The notes beneath the pieces are model-generated. The model did no database searches. It was not told the DNA's origin and saw nothing but the letters and a program-made list of their open reading frames with translations. DNA of 47,490 bases from Croceibacterium_A sp035555595 (lineage in GTDB: Bacteria > Pseudomonadota > Alphaproteobacteria > Sphingomonadales > Sphingomonadaceae): contig DATMGK010000041.1 of assembly GCA_035555595.1 (NCBI GenBank), positions 1 through 47,490 of the forward strand. Direction: 5' to 3'. Each line of letters starts with the position of its first letter. Position 1 is the first letter of the stretch. The position numbers and the translations under genes are program-made. Positions 16,189 to 24,390 of this stretch are shown in pieces.

Positions 16189-16232
16189 ATCATCGTGGAC
16201 CGGCGGCGTTGCGCCCGCCGGTCCACGATGAT
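16189..16232. terminator. Strong bidirectional hairpin between DUF1097 and DUF3008 genes
   Basis: Perfect 18-bp arms (16189-16206 and 16215-16232) flank an 8-base loop, in the gap between converging genes. The plus-strand side is followed by GGCTTTCC. Confidence 0.8.
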
Positions 16233-16248
16233 GGCTTTCCTGGCCGCA

Positions 16249-16434
16249 TCAATCGCCCACGTGTTCCGGCTTACCCTTGCGGCTGGTGTGGGCCATCTCT
16301 TCCAGCTCTTTTTCAGACATCGATTCATACATCGATTTCGACGCGGCTTTCAGATCCGATTTGGCTGCATCTCCGCGTTTGGCGGATAAAGCTGCCCCAG
16401 CGGCCTTCTGCTGGGATTTGGACTTTGCGGGCAT
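16249..16434 (-). CDS. DUF3008 small basic protein
   Basis: The 61-residue, very hydrophilic protein begins MPAKSKSQQKAAGAAL and continues KSMYESMSEKELEEMAHTSR with a KGKPEH tail, the pattern of the DUF3008 family. These small proteins are lysine- and alanine-rich and often occur near stress genes, but their function is unknown. It converges with the DUF1097 gene. Confidence 0.85.
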   Translation of the reverse strand: MPAKSKSQQKAAGAALSAKRGDAAKSDLKAASKSMYESMSEKELEEMAHTSRKGKPEHVGD

Positions 16435-16467
16435 TTCATTTCTCCATCAGCCCCGTCCACTGGCGCC

Positions 16468-16665
16468 TCAAGTTTTGGACATGCTGGCGCTGGATCCCGG
16501 CTGCGCGTCATCATTGGTGAGTGCGCCGGTAATCCAGATTGCCGAGAGCAGTATGATCGCGGCCAGCAGGCTGATCGCGAGAATCCAGCGCACGACATTG
16601 GGTGTCGATCCCGCGCGTGCGGCGTCGGTCTCGGCATGAAGTCGGTTGTCGGTGTCGTTTTCCAT
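16468..16665 (-). CDS. Small single-pass membrane protein, unknown
   Basis: From the ATG at 16665 the product has 65 residues; a GGGAAGG ribosome site six bases upstream favours this over the ATG at 16680. A hydrophilic N-terminus (MENDTDNRLHAETDAARAG) is followed by one hydrophobic helix (about 26-47, RWILAISLLAAIILLSAIW) and a short Ser/Asp-rich tail. I do not recognise it. It lies 33 bases upstream of the DUF3008 gene on the same strand, possibly cotranscribed. Confidence 0.6.
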   Translation of the reverse strand: MENDTDNRLHAETDAARAGSTPNVVRWILAISLLAAIILLSAIWITGALTNDDAQPGSSASMSKT

Positions 16666-16759
16666 GCATGACCTTCCCATTCGCAGGCGTGTGGGCCTGT
16701 CCGGGTTCTACGGTCTGCATTGGTGAATGTTCCAGCCGCCGGGATGTGATGGCGGCCGA

Positions 16760-16787
16760 TCACCGCGCCGTTATTTCGGCGCGGTGA
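16760..16787. terminator. Hairpin downstream of dapD
   Basis: Perfect 11-bp arms (16760-16770 and 16777-16787) around a TTATTT loop lie just past the dapD stop codon. There is no T-run on the minus strand, so termination strength is uncertain. Confidence 0.55.
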
Positions 16788-16808
16788 GGAGGGCAGGGTC
16801 TTGCGCGA

Positions 16809-17648
16809 TCAGTCGCGCAGCAGCTCGTTAATGCCGGTCTTGGCGCGGGTCTGCGCGTCCACGGTCTTCACGATGACGGCGCAATAGAGTGAGGGGCCGG
16901 GCGTACCGTCAGGCAGCGGCTTGCCGGGCAGAGAGCCGGGCACGACCACCGCATAGGGGGGCACCACGCCGCGATGCACCTCACCCGTGGCGCGGTCTAC
17001 GATCTTGGTCGAAGCGCCGAGATAGACACCCATCGACAGCACCGCGCCTTCGCCCACGCGCACGCCCTCGGCCACTTCGGAACGGGCACCGATGAACGCG
17101 CCGTCGCCGATCACGACAGGGCCGGCCTGCAACGGTTCCAGCACGCCGCCGATCCCCGCGCCGCCGGAGATGTGCACGTTCTTGCCGATCTGCGCGCACG
17201 AGCCAACGGTGGCCCATGTATCGACCATGGTGCCTTCATCGACATAGGCGCCGATGTTCACGAAGCTGGGCATCAGCACCACGCCGCGCGCGATGTGGCT
17301 GCCGCGCCGGGCCACCGCACCGGGCACCACGCGGAAGCCCGCCTCGCGGAAACGATTTTCGCCCCAGCCGTCAAACTTGCTGGGCACCTTGTCATAGGCC
17401 GGAGCCCCGGCCGCGCCGCCGGGCATGACCACGTTGTCGTTGAGGCGGAACGACAGCAGCACCGCCTGCTTCAGCCACTGGTTGACCTTCCAGCCGCCCT
17501 GACCGTCAGGTTCCGCAACGCGGGCCTTGCCGCTGTCGAGCAGTTCCAGCGCGGCTTCCACCGGTTCGCGGACCTCGCTGCTGGCGGGGGTGACCGATGC
17601 ACGATCTTCCCAGGCTTTGGCGATGGCGGATTCGAGGTCGGCGGACAT
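16809..17648 (-). CDS. dapD: Tetrahydrodipicolinate N-succinyltransferase
   Basis: The 279-residue enzyme transfers succinyl from succinyl-CoA to tetrahydrodipicolinate in the diaminopimelate/lysine pathway. An N-terminal helical domain (1-100, with DSGKARVAEP, VNQWLKQAVLLSFRLND) is followed by left-handed beta-helix hexapeptide repeats (PSFVNIGAYVDEGTMVDTWATVGSCAQIGKN and onward). The C-terminus YCAVIVKTVDAQTRAKTGINELLRD is characteristic. A strong AGGAGAAGCC ribosome site precedes the ATG. No other dap gene is nearby. Confidence 0.97.
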   Translation of the reverse strand: MSADLESAIAKAWEDRASVTPASSEVREPVEAALELLDSGKARVAEPDGQGGWKVNQWLKQAVLLSFRLNDNVVMPGGAAGAPAYDKVPSKFDGWGENRFREAGFRVVPGAVARRGSHIARGVVLMPSFVNIGAYVDEGTMVDTWATVGSCAQIGKNVHISGGAGIGGVLEPLQAGPVVIGDGAFIGARSEVAEGVRVGEGAVLSMGVYLGASTKIVDRATGEVHRGVVPPYAVVVPGSLPGKPLPDGTPGPSLYCAVIVKTVDAQTRAKTGINELLRD

Positions 17649-17793
17649 GGCTTCTCCTATACTTTGCCAGTGCCGCTAGCCGCCGGTGCGGGGTGCGGCA
17701 AGATGTCTGGCATTATCGTTAAGCGGTAATTAGACGTTCAGGGTGCAGGAGCATCAACCTCGCCCTGCCGTCCCCATGCCTGGAACGCCGTGA

Positions 17794-20142
17794 ATGCCAC
17801 CGATCAGCCGTTCGAAGAGACGGTCCCTTTCGCGCTACACGCTGGCCCTGTCGTTGGGCCTGCTGGGCGCGTGTGGCGGCGGTGGCGGCGGATATGGATC
17901 GATCGGAGGGCCGACGCCATCTCCCACTCCGGCGCCCACTTCGGGAATGCCGCCGCGCGAGACGGTGATCCCGGCATTCGATACGCCGGAATTCAGGCGT
18001 TCCGACGGGCCGGCGGATCACAACGCAGCATCCGCATGGAGCCAGGGACGCACCGGCAGCGGGGTTACGATTGCCATCGTCGATACGGGTATCGACGAGG
18101 ATAGCCCGGAATTCGCCGGGCGCATCTCCAGCCTCTCGCGGGATATCCTTAACGCGGGGCGCCCGCTGACCGGGACGGACGACCATGGAACGCATGTCGC
18201 GTTGGTCGCGGCGGGTGCGCGCAACGCCAGCGGTATAGTCGGCATTGCCTATGACGCGAAGATACTGGCGTTACGTGCTGATGCGATAGGATCGTGCACC
18301 GCCGGGGCATCGCCGAACATCGGACCCGACTGCTATTTCGACGATCGGGATACGACCGCCGCGATAAACTATGCCTCGGCCAACGGGGCGAAGATCATCA
18401 ACCTTTCCCTTGGCGGGAACGGGGCGACGATGAACCTGCAGAATGCCGCGCGTTCGGCGGTGGATGCGGGCGCACTGATCGTGGTTTCCGCTGGTAATGG
18501 CGGCAGCGCAAATCCCGACAGCTTCGCGACATTGCTGGCGCAGGCGGCGGCAGGCGGAGCCATCATCGTCGGTTCGGTGGACGAGAACGGCAGGATTTCC
18601 GACGACAGCAATCGCGCGGGCACGCAGGCGGCGCTGTTCCTCGCCGCGCGGGGCGAGGGGGTCTGCTGTGCCTATGCGAACGGGCAGGTATACGTTGATT
18701 CCAACGGCTATAACTACCTGCTTTCCGGCACGAGCTTTGCCGCGCCGCAGGTGTCGGGCGCGGCGGCACTGCTGGCGCAAGCCTATCCCCATCTGACCGG
18801 GCGGCAGATCGCCGACATCCTGCTGCGTTCCGCTTATGACGCAGGCGCGCCGGGAACGGACCCGATCTATGGCCGGGGTATTCTCGACATTGCGCGTGCG
18901 TTTCAGCCGCTGGGGGCAACCTCGCTGGCGGGATTGCGGACGCGGATGGCGATGGGCGATGCGACAGGCATCGGTTCCGGCGCGATGGGCGATGCGCTGA
19001 GCGCCGCGTCGCTGCCCACGCTGGTGGCGGACGATTATGACCGTGTTTTCGAGGCCGATCTGGCGGCTGGCCTGAACGGCGCGCAGGTGGCCGGGCGGTT
19101 GCGCGGCGCGGTGGAGACGGGGCAGCGGCACGTCTCGCTGGCGAGCGGCGAGACTATCATGGCGTTTTCGGTCGATGCGCGGGGAATGGAACTGCCGGAA
19201 TCGTTCGCGATGGCCGGTGGGGCGCGACCAGACGAAAGATCGGCCCGCGTGCTGGCGGGACGAGTGGCGGGCGAGCTTTCCCAAGGCACGCAGTTCGGTT
19301 TCGCCTATGGCCAGAGCGCCGCTTCGCTGGCGGCTGTGCTTCAACGGCAGGATGGCCCGGCGTTCCTGATCGCGCCTGACGCCTCTGGCGAAAGCGGTGT
19401 GCTGCGCGGTGAAGGTGTGTCGATAGCTTTGCGCCGCCAACTGGGGCCGTGGGGCCTGCTGCTGAATGCGGAGCGGGGCGAGACGCTGACCGGCACGGTC
19501 ATGCAACGTGAGGGCGAACAGTTCGGCAGGCGTGTGTCCGGCGCTACGACATCCTATGGCGTCGCGCTGGACCGGCGGCTGGGCGATGTGCGTGCTGCGC
19601 TGGGCCTGACGTGGACTGACGAGGAAGAAACCCTGCTGGGCGGGCGCTTCCACGACAGCTTTGGACTGACGGGGACGGACACCGTGTTCTTCGATGCCCG
19701 TGCCGGATGGAATCTGGCGAGCGGATGGCGCGTGGGCGCGGCGCTGCGGCAAGGCTGGACGTTCGCGCCAACGGGCGGCCTGATCGCGCCGGGCGCGAGC
19801 ATTATCAGCCGGGCCTGGTCGGTCGATCTGGAGCGGCAGGGCCTGCTTTCGGCCGACGATAGGCTGGCGCTACGTCTCTCCCAGCCGCTTCGGGTAGAAA
19901 GCGGGGCGCTGAACCTGATGCTTCCGGTCAGCTACAGCTATGACACGTTACAGGCTGAACTGGGCCAGCGTTCATTGGGGCTGGCGCCGCAGGGCCGCGA
20001 ATTGCTGACGGAACTGGCGTGGCGTGGGGCGCTGCTGAATGGCTATGCCGCCGGCAGCCTGTTCTATCGCCGTGATCCCGGCCACTACGAAGCGATCCCG
20101 GCCGACCGGGGTGTGGCCCTGACGTGGTCGCGCGGTTTCTGA
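17794..20142 (+). CDS. Subtilisin-type (S8) serine protease autotransporter with lipobox
   Basis: The 782-residue protein begins with a signal peptide ending in LLGAC (Cys27), a good lipobox, followed by six glycines and a proline-rich linker. The S8 protease domain (about 85-370) has the full triad: Asp97 (IVDTG), His131 (DDHGTHVA) and Ser314 (SGTSFAAP), with oxyanion Asn235 (SAGNGG). The C-terminal half (about 480-782) alternates hydrophobic and polar residues and ends in Phe (TWSRGF), as in an outer-membrane beta-barrel. The layout resembles NalP, a lipidated subtilisin autotransporter of Neisseria. It would be surface-exposed and may process other surface proteins. Monocistronic, converging with gmk. 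Confidence 0.88.
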   Translation: MPPISRSKRRSLSRYTLALSLGLLGACGGGGGGYGSIGGPTPSPTPAPTSGMPPRETVIPAFDTPEFRRSDGPADHNAASAWSQGRTGSGVTIAIVDTGIDEDSPEFAGRISSLSRDILNAGRPLTGTDDHGTHVALVAAGARNASGIVGIAYDAKILALRADAIGSCTAGASPNIGPDCYFDDRDTTAAINYASANGAKIINLSLGGNGATMNLQNAARSAVDAGALIVVSAGNGGSANPDSFATLLAQAAAGGAIIVGSVDENGRISDDSNRAGTQAALFLAARGEGVCCAYANGQVYVDSNGYNYLLSGTSFAAPQVSGAAALLAQAYPHLTGRQIADILLRSAYDAGAPGTDPIYGRGILDIARAFQPLGATSLAGLRTRMAMGDATGIGSGAMGDALSAASLPTLVADDYDRVFEADLAAGLNGAQVAGRLRGAVETGQRHVSLASGETIMAFSVDARGMELPESFAMAGGARPDERSARVLAGRVAGELSQGTQFGFAYGQSAASLAAVLQRQDGPAFLIAPDASGESGVLRGEGVSIALRRQLGPWGLLLNAERGETLTGTVMQREGEQFGRRVSGATTSYGVALDRRLGDVRAALGLTWTDEEETLLGGRFHDSFGLTGTDTVFFDARAGWNLASGWRVGAALRQGWTFAPTGGLIAPGASIISRAWSVDLERQGLLSADDRLALRLSQPLRVESGALNLMLPVSYSYDTLQAELGQRSLGLAPQGRELLTELAWRGALLNGYAAGSLFYRRDPGHYEAIPADRGVALTWSRGF

Positions 20143-20144
20143 AA

Positions 20145-20783
20145 TCAGCGCATCAGTTCGCGGACGAAATCGATCAGACCCGTCTGGCGTTTGCGGCGCA
20201 GCCTCTCCGCATCCAGAATCTTCTTCACCTCGTCGAAGCACGCCTCGATGTCGTCATTGATGATGACATAGTCATAGGCGTCCCAGTGGCTGATCTCGCT
20301 GCGGGCGCGGGCCATGCGGTCGGCGATCACCTGATCGCTGTCGGTGTTGCGCGATCGCAGGCGCTGTTCCAGCGCGTCGATGCTGGGGGGCAGCAGGAAC
20401 ACGCGGACCACGTCGCCCTGCGCGCGCTGATAAAGCTGCTGTGTGCCCTGCCAGTCGATGTCGAAGAGGAAATCCTCTCCCCGCTTCAACCCCTCACGGA
20501 TTTCCGCCTTGGGCGTGCCGTAGCAGTTGCCGAACACTTCTGCCCATTCGAAGAAATCATCGGCTTCGACCATGCGGTCGAACTCTGCCCGATCAACGAA
20601 GTGATAGTCGCGGCCATCGACCTCACCGGGGCGCATCGGGCGGGTGGTGACGGAAACCGACATCTTCAGTTCCCCGCCTTCCCCGGCGAGCAGCTTGCGG
20701 GCGATGGTCGTCTTCCCCGCGCCGGACGGCGAGGAGAGGATGAACATCACACCACGGCGGAGCAGCGAGTCTTGGTCGGCCAT
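20145..20783 (-). CDS. gmk: Guanylate kinase
   Basis: The 212-residue enzyme phosphorylates GMP to GDP with ATP. The P-loop SSPSGAGKTT lies at 18-27, the GMP-binding region includes SVTTRPMRPGEVDGRDYHF, and FEWAEVFGNCYGTPK and LFDIDWQGT follow. The C-terminal basic tail (LRRKRQTGLIDFVRELMR) is normal for alphaproteobacteria. It stops two bases from the end of the autotransporter gene, tail to tail, with no terminator between. Confidence 0.96.
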   Translation of the reverse strand: MADQDSLLRRGVMFILSSPSGAGKTTIARKLLAGEGGELKMSVSVTTRPMRPGEVDGRDYHFVDRAEFDRMVEADDFFEWAEVFGNCYGTPKAEIREGLKRGEDFLFDIDWQGTQQLYQRAQGDVVRVFLLPPSIDALEQRLRSRNTDSDQVIADRMARARSEISHWDAYDYVIINDDIEACFDEVKKILDAERLRRKRQTGLIDFVRELMR

Positions 20784-20848
20784 GCGCGCTGTTGCAGCAG
20801 GGGGACGCGTAAAATCAAGCCCGTCCTGAGCCGGGCGGGGTGGTAATC

Positions 20849-21247
20849 TCAGTCGTCCGCGCGTTCGGCCTGCTTCGCGAGCTGCCTTTCGCCCTTGCGC
20901 TGCGCCTGCCTGCGGCTGGTGCTGCGGTCGAAAGCGGCCTTGGCGAGAAGCCCGCCCGCCACCAGCAGGAAGCCGGGCATGGACCGGGTGGCCATGCGCG
21001 CCGCACTGGTGGCTGTCACCGATGCCAGGAAGCTGCGGCCCTTGACGATGTCGGCCGCCTTTTCCCGCTGGTAGTGAGTGCGCAGCAGCGCCTTTTCCAC
21101 GCCCCGGCTGGCGATGAACGCCGCCCCGCGCATCGCCACGTCAAGAATGATGAGATTGGTGGCGGGGTTGGTGGAAGGGCCGGGCACCTTGGCAAGCGTG
21201 TTCTTCGTCTTGCCCTTCAGTTGCCGCGCCTTTGATCTGACGCCCAT
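20849..21247 (-). CDS. Small basic protein, unknown
   Basis: The 132-residue product is strongly basic at both ends (MGVRSKARQLKGKTKN...; RRQAQRKGERQLAKQAERADD). In between are two moderately hydrophobic stretches: LIILDVAMRGAAFIASRG and PGFLLVAGGLLAKAAF, the second likely a membrane helix. I cannot place it in a named family. It lies between sspB and gmk on the same strand, and codon use looks native. Confidence 0.65.
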   Translation of the reverse strand: MGVRSKARQLKGKTKNTLAKVPGPSTNPATNLIILDVAMRGAAFIASRGVEKALLRTHYQREKAADIVKGRSFLASVTATSAARMATRSMPGFLLVAGGLLAKAAFDRSTSRRQAQRKGERQLAKQAERADD

Positions 21248-21279
21248 TCAATCCCCCTGTTTCGGTTCCGGCTGCTGCC

Positions 21280-21792
21280 CTATTTCTTCCGGCCGAAATC
21301 GACTGTCACGACATTCGAGCCATCATCAGAGGGAATGGCCCCTTCGCCGCTTTGTTCCTTGCCCGCGCCCGCCGCATCGTTTTCCGCATCTTCATGCGCT
21401 GGCGGTTCAACATCGGTGATGGCCGCCTGGAACTGGAGCCCGAAATCGACCGCCGGATCGACGAAGGCGGTAATGGCCGCGAACGGAATGGAGAGCTTGG
21501 CCGGAATCTGGTTGAAGCTGAGCCCGATGGAAAATCCATCGTCACTGACCGAAAGATCCCAGAACTTGTTCTGCATCACGATCGTCATCTCGTCCGGGAA
21601 ACGTTCGCGCAGGTGCTGCGGAATCGAAACGCCGGGTGCGCCGGTCTTGAACGTGATGTAGAAATGGTGGTTGCCGGGCAGCGTGCCGCCCCCGCGCTCC
21701 ACCTCGCCCAGGACCCGGCCGACCACGGCGCGCAGGGCCTCCTGAACGATCTCGTCATAGGGGATCAGGCTGTCAGGCGTATCGTCACTCAT
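21280..21792 (-). CDS. sspB: SspB-type ClpXP adaptor
   Basis: The 170-residue protein matches alphaproteobacterial SspB, which tethers ssrA-tagged substrates to ClpX. The substrate-binding domain runs from IPYDEIVQEALRAVVGRVL through HHFYITFKTGAPGVSIP, HLRERFPDEMTIVMQNKFWDL and FNQIPAKLSIPFAAITAF. An acidic linker (about 118-150) leads to the C-terminal ClpX-binding tail VVTVDFGRKK. The ATG at 21792 is used because the longer frame would need a TTG at 21828 and adds unrelated residues. It is divergent from hisB by 80 bases. Confidence 0.9.
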   Translation of the reverse strand: MSDDTPDSLIPYDEIVQEALRAVVGRVLGEVERGGGTLPGNHHFYITFKTGAPGVSIPQHLRERFPDEMTIVMQNKFWDLSVSDDGFSIGLSFNQIPAKLSIPFAAITAFVDPAVDFGLQFQAAITDVEPPAHEDAENDAAGAGKEQSGEGAIPSDDGSNVVTVDFGRKK

Positions 21793-21872
21793 TGGAAAAC
21801 AGGTGGAGACGCCCGGCGCGCTGGTCAAGCGGGAATGCTTGCGCCGGAATGTTCACGGCTTATAGCGCGCCC

Positions 21873-22466
21873 ATGCGCACAGGCAGGATAGCCCGAAAGA
21901 CGGCAGAGACCGACATCCTCGTAGAGGTGAACCTCGACGGGACAGGCACCTATGATGTCGCCACCGGCATCGGCTTTCTGGACCATATGGTCGAACAGTT
22001 CAGCCGCCATTCGCTGATCGACGTGACCCTGAAGGTTAAGGGCGATCTGCATGTGGACCAGCACCACACGACCGAAGACAGCGCGATCGCGCTGGGGCAG
22101 GCCATTGCGGAGGCGCTGGGCGACAAGGGCGGTATCGGGCGTTACGGGCAGGCTTATTCGCCGATGGACGAAACGCTGGCGCGCGTCGCGCTGGACATTT
22201 CCGGCCGCCCCTATCTGGTGTGGAAAGTGCGCTTCACCCAGGAAAAGCTGGGCGAATGGGATACGGAACTGATCGAACACTGGTTCCATTCCGTGTCGCA
22301 GGCGGCGGGTATCACGCTGCATGTTCAGTTGCTCCACGGCCAGAACAACCACCACGTGTGCGAGGCGGTGTACAAAGGCTTCGCGCGCGCGATGCGGCAG
22401 GCGGTGGAACTGGACCCGCGCAAGCAGGGGGCCATCCCGTCGACCAAGGGCCAGCTCGGGGGCTGA
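21873..22466 (+). CDS. hisB: Imidazoleglycerol-phosphate dehydratase
   Basis: The 197-residue monofunctional enzyme carries out the sixth step of histidine synthesis. The paired metal-binding motifs are present: DQHHTTED (about 64-71) and HHVCEAVYKGFARAM near residue 165. The start ATG at 21873 gives MRTGRIARKTAETDI, as in relatives; the frame upstream would overlap the sspB promoter. No phosphatase domain is fused, unlike E. coli HisB. First gene of the his block. Confidence 0.96.
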   Translation: MRTGRIARKTAETDILVEVNLDGTGTYDVATGIGFLDHMVEQFSRHSLIDVTLKVKGDLHVDQHHTTEDSAIALGQAIAEALGDKGGIGRYGQAYSPMDETLARVALDISGRPYLVWKVRFTQEKLGEWDTELIEHWFHSVSQAAGITLHVQLLHGQNNHHVCEAVYKGFARAMRQAVELDPRKQGAIPSTKGQLGG

Positions 22467-22467
22467 G

Positions 22468-22755
22468 ATGTTCGTACTGTCGCTGACTTACGTCGTGCCG
22501 CTGGAGCAGATCGATGCGCTGCGCGCCGATCATCTCGCCTGGCTGGCCGAAGGGCGTGAGGCCGGGCATTTTGTGGCCTGGGGCCGCAAGGTTCCCGTCA
22601 CCGGCGGCCTGATCTTCGCCCGCGCGGGCAGCAAGGCTGAGGCTGAGGCGCTGGCGGCGCAGGACCCGTTCATCCGGGCCGGGGCGGCGACCGTCGAAGT
22701 GATCGAATTTTCCGCCACCTTCGCCGGGCCGGGGCTGGAGGCGCTGGGTCAATGA
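22468..22755 (+). CDS. YciI-family protein inside the his operon
   Basis: The 95-residue protein is a ferredoxin-fold YciI-like domain: FVLSLTYVVPLEQID, RADHLAWLAEGREAGHFVAWG with the conserved His-Asp neighbourhood, and a DPFIRAGAATVEVIEFSAT tail. The ATG begins one base after the hisB stop, and its own stop overlaps the hisH ATG, so it is translated within the his transcript. YciI proteins are poorly understood dimeric proteins. A link to histidine metabolism is inferred from position only. Confidence 0.88.
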   Translation: MFVLSLTYVVPLEQIDALRADHLAWLAEGREAGHFVAWGRKVPVTGGLIFARAGSKAEAEALAAQDPFIRAGAATVEVIEFSATFAGPGLEALGQ

Positions 22756-23375
22756 GCGTGGCGCTGATCGATTATGGCGCCGGCAACCTGCATTCCGTTC
22801 ACAACGCTCTGCGGGCGGCGGGTGCGCGCGATGTGAAAGTCACGGCCGATCCCGCGGCCGTTCTCGCGGCCGAGCGTGTAGTTCTGCCGGGCGTGGGTTC
22901 GTTCGGCGCCTGCGCTGCGGGCCTCCGCGCGATCGACGGGCTGGGCGAAGCGCTGGAAACGCGTGTGCTGGAACAGGGTGCGCCATTTCTGGGTGTGTGC
23001 GTGGGCATGCAACTGCTGGCCAGCGTGGGGCTGGAATACGGCGAGACCCCGGGGCTGGGCTGGATACCGGGCGAGGTGCGGCTGATCGAGCGCACCGATC
23101 CGGCGATCAAGGTGCCGCACATGGGCTGGAACGACGTTTCGCCTATGCCGCACCATGACGGGGCGGAACTGATCGAGGCGGGCGAAGCCTATTTCCTGCA
23201 TTCGTACCATTTTCAGCCGCGTGACGGGCATCATGTAGCCGCCATGACCGATCATGGTGGCGGGCTGGTGGCTGCAGTAGCGCGGGACAATATCCTTGGC
23301 GTCCAGTTCCACCCGGAAAAGAGCCAGTCCTATGGGCTGGCGCTGCTGGCGCGTTTCCTGGAGTGGAAGCCTTGA
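22752..23375 (+). CDS. hisH: Imidazole glycerol phosphate synthase, glutaminase subunit
   Basis: The 207-residue class-I glutamine amidotransferase supplies ammonia to HisF. The N-terminus VALIDYGAGNLHSV, the PGVGSFG loop, the nucleophile Cys in FLGVCVGMQLL (about residue 83) and the His-Glu of VQFHPEKSQ are all intact. It overlaps yciI by four bases and its end overlaps the likely hisA start. Confidence 0.96.
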   Translation: MSVALIDYGAGNLHSVHNALRAAGARDVKVTADPAAVLAAERVVLPGVGSFGACAAGLRAIDGLGEALETRVLEQGAPFLGVCVGMQLLASVGLEYGETPGLGWIPGEVRLIERTDPAIKVPHMGWNDVSPMPHHDGAELIEAGEAYFLHSYHFQPRDGHHVAAMTDHGGGLVAAVARDNILGVQFHPEKSQSYGLALLARFLEWKP

Positions 23376-24100
23376 TCGTATTTCCCGCCATCGACCTGAA
23401 AGGCGGACAGGTGGTGCGCCTTGCCGAAGGCGATATGGACCGCGCGACCGTTTACGGTGACAATCCCGCCGCACAGGCGCTGCTGTTCGCGGATGCGGGG
23501 GCGGAACATCTGCATGTCGTCGATCTGGACGGCAGCTTCGCCGGACGGGCCGAAAACCGCGAGGCGGTGGAAGCCATTGTCGAGGCGTTTCCCGGATACG
23601 TCCAGCTTGGCGGCGGTATCCGCACGCCGGAAGCGGTCGCGGGCTGGTTCGATCTGGGCGTGGCCCGCGTGGTTATGGGCACGGCGGCGCTGAAAGACCC
23701 GCAGTTCGTGAAGGATATGGCGCGAGAGTTCCCCGGCGGCATCGTAGTGGCGGTGGATGCGCGCGACGGCATGGTGGCGACCGAGGGTTGGGCCGAAGTG
23801 TCCGACGTTCCGGTGGAAGACATGGCCCATCGGTTTGAGGATGCGGGCGTTGCCAGCCTGCTGTTCACCGATATTGGCCGCGATGGCCTGCTGAAGGGCT
23901 GCAATATCGAAGCTACGGTCGATCTGGCCCGGCGCACCAGCCTGCCGGTGATCGCCAGCGGCGGGGTGAAGGGGCTGGATGATATTCGCATGCTCTCCAT
24001 TCACGCGAATGAGGGGATCGAAGGCGTCATCACCGGGCGCGCGCTCTATGACGGGCGGTTGGATCTGGGGGCGGCGTTGCAGATGGCCGGGCGGGAATGA
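23372..24100 (+). CDS. hisA: HisA isomerase (ProFAR isomerase)
   Basis: The (beta/alpha)8 enzyme converts ProFAR to PRFAR. The N-terminal IVFPAIDLKGGQVVRL with catalytic Asp, LGGGIRTPEA, and ASGGVKGLDDI near the end are typical. The start is taken as TTG at 23372 (242 residues), because GGAG lies eight bases upstream and the protein then begins like relatives. A GTG at 23363 adds three residues. Both lie inside the hisH end. Confidence 0.93.
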   Translation: MIVFPAIDLKGGQVVRLAEGDMDRATVYGDNPAAQALLFADAGAEHLHVVDLDGSFAGRAENREAVEAIVEAFPGYVQLGGGIRTPEAVAGWFDLGVARVVMGTAALKDPQFVKDMAREFPGGIVVAVDARDGMVATEGWAEVSDVPVEDMAHRFEDAGVASLLFTDIGRDGLLKGCNIEATVDLARRTSLPVIASGGVKGLDDIRMLSIHANEGIEGVITGRALYDGRLDLGAALQMAGRE

Positions 24101-24390
24101 GGCACCTGTGGAGCCTTGGCGCCGGGGCGGTCGTTGCGGCAGTCTTAGGTTTCCGCGCGTCCAACGCCATCGAAATAGCCGCGCTTGGCACCGTTGTGTT
24201 CATGCTGCTCGCCGGACTTCTGGTGTTTGTGGCGAAGCTGGCCGGATGGCAGGCCACGCTGCCGGTGATTTCCGCCATGGCTCTGTTTCTGACTATCGCG
24301 ATTCCAATGGCTATGGGCTACCTGTTGATGCTGGATCGCGAATGCGCCGATCCCTGTGTGATCACCGTAACGATTGCTCCCCAGTCATGA
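24097..24390 (+). CDS. Small membrane protein between hisA and hisF
   Basis: The 97-residue product has about three hydrophobic helices (roughly 5-20, 28-48, 56-78) and ends in ECADPCVITVTIAPQS with two cysteines. It overlaps hisA and hisF by four bases at each side, so it is part of the transcript. I do not recognise it, and no histidine-pathway role is known for such a protein. Confidence 0.75.
   Translation: MRHLWSLGAGAVVAAVLGFRASNAIEIAALGTVVFMLLAGLLVFVAKLAGWQATLPVISAMALFLTIAIPMAMGYLLMLDRECADPCVITVTIAPQS

Noticed and set aside
18271..19752. A 493-codon open frame on the minus strand
   Set aside because: Antisense to the subtilisin autotransporter, whose catalytic triad is clear on the plus strand.
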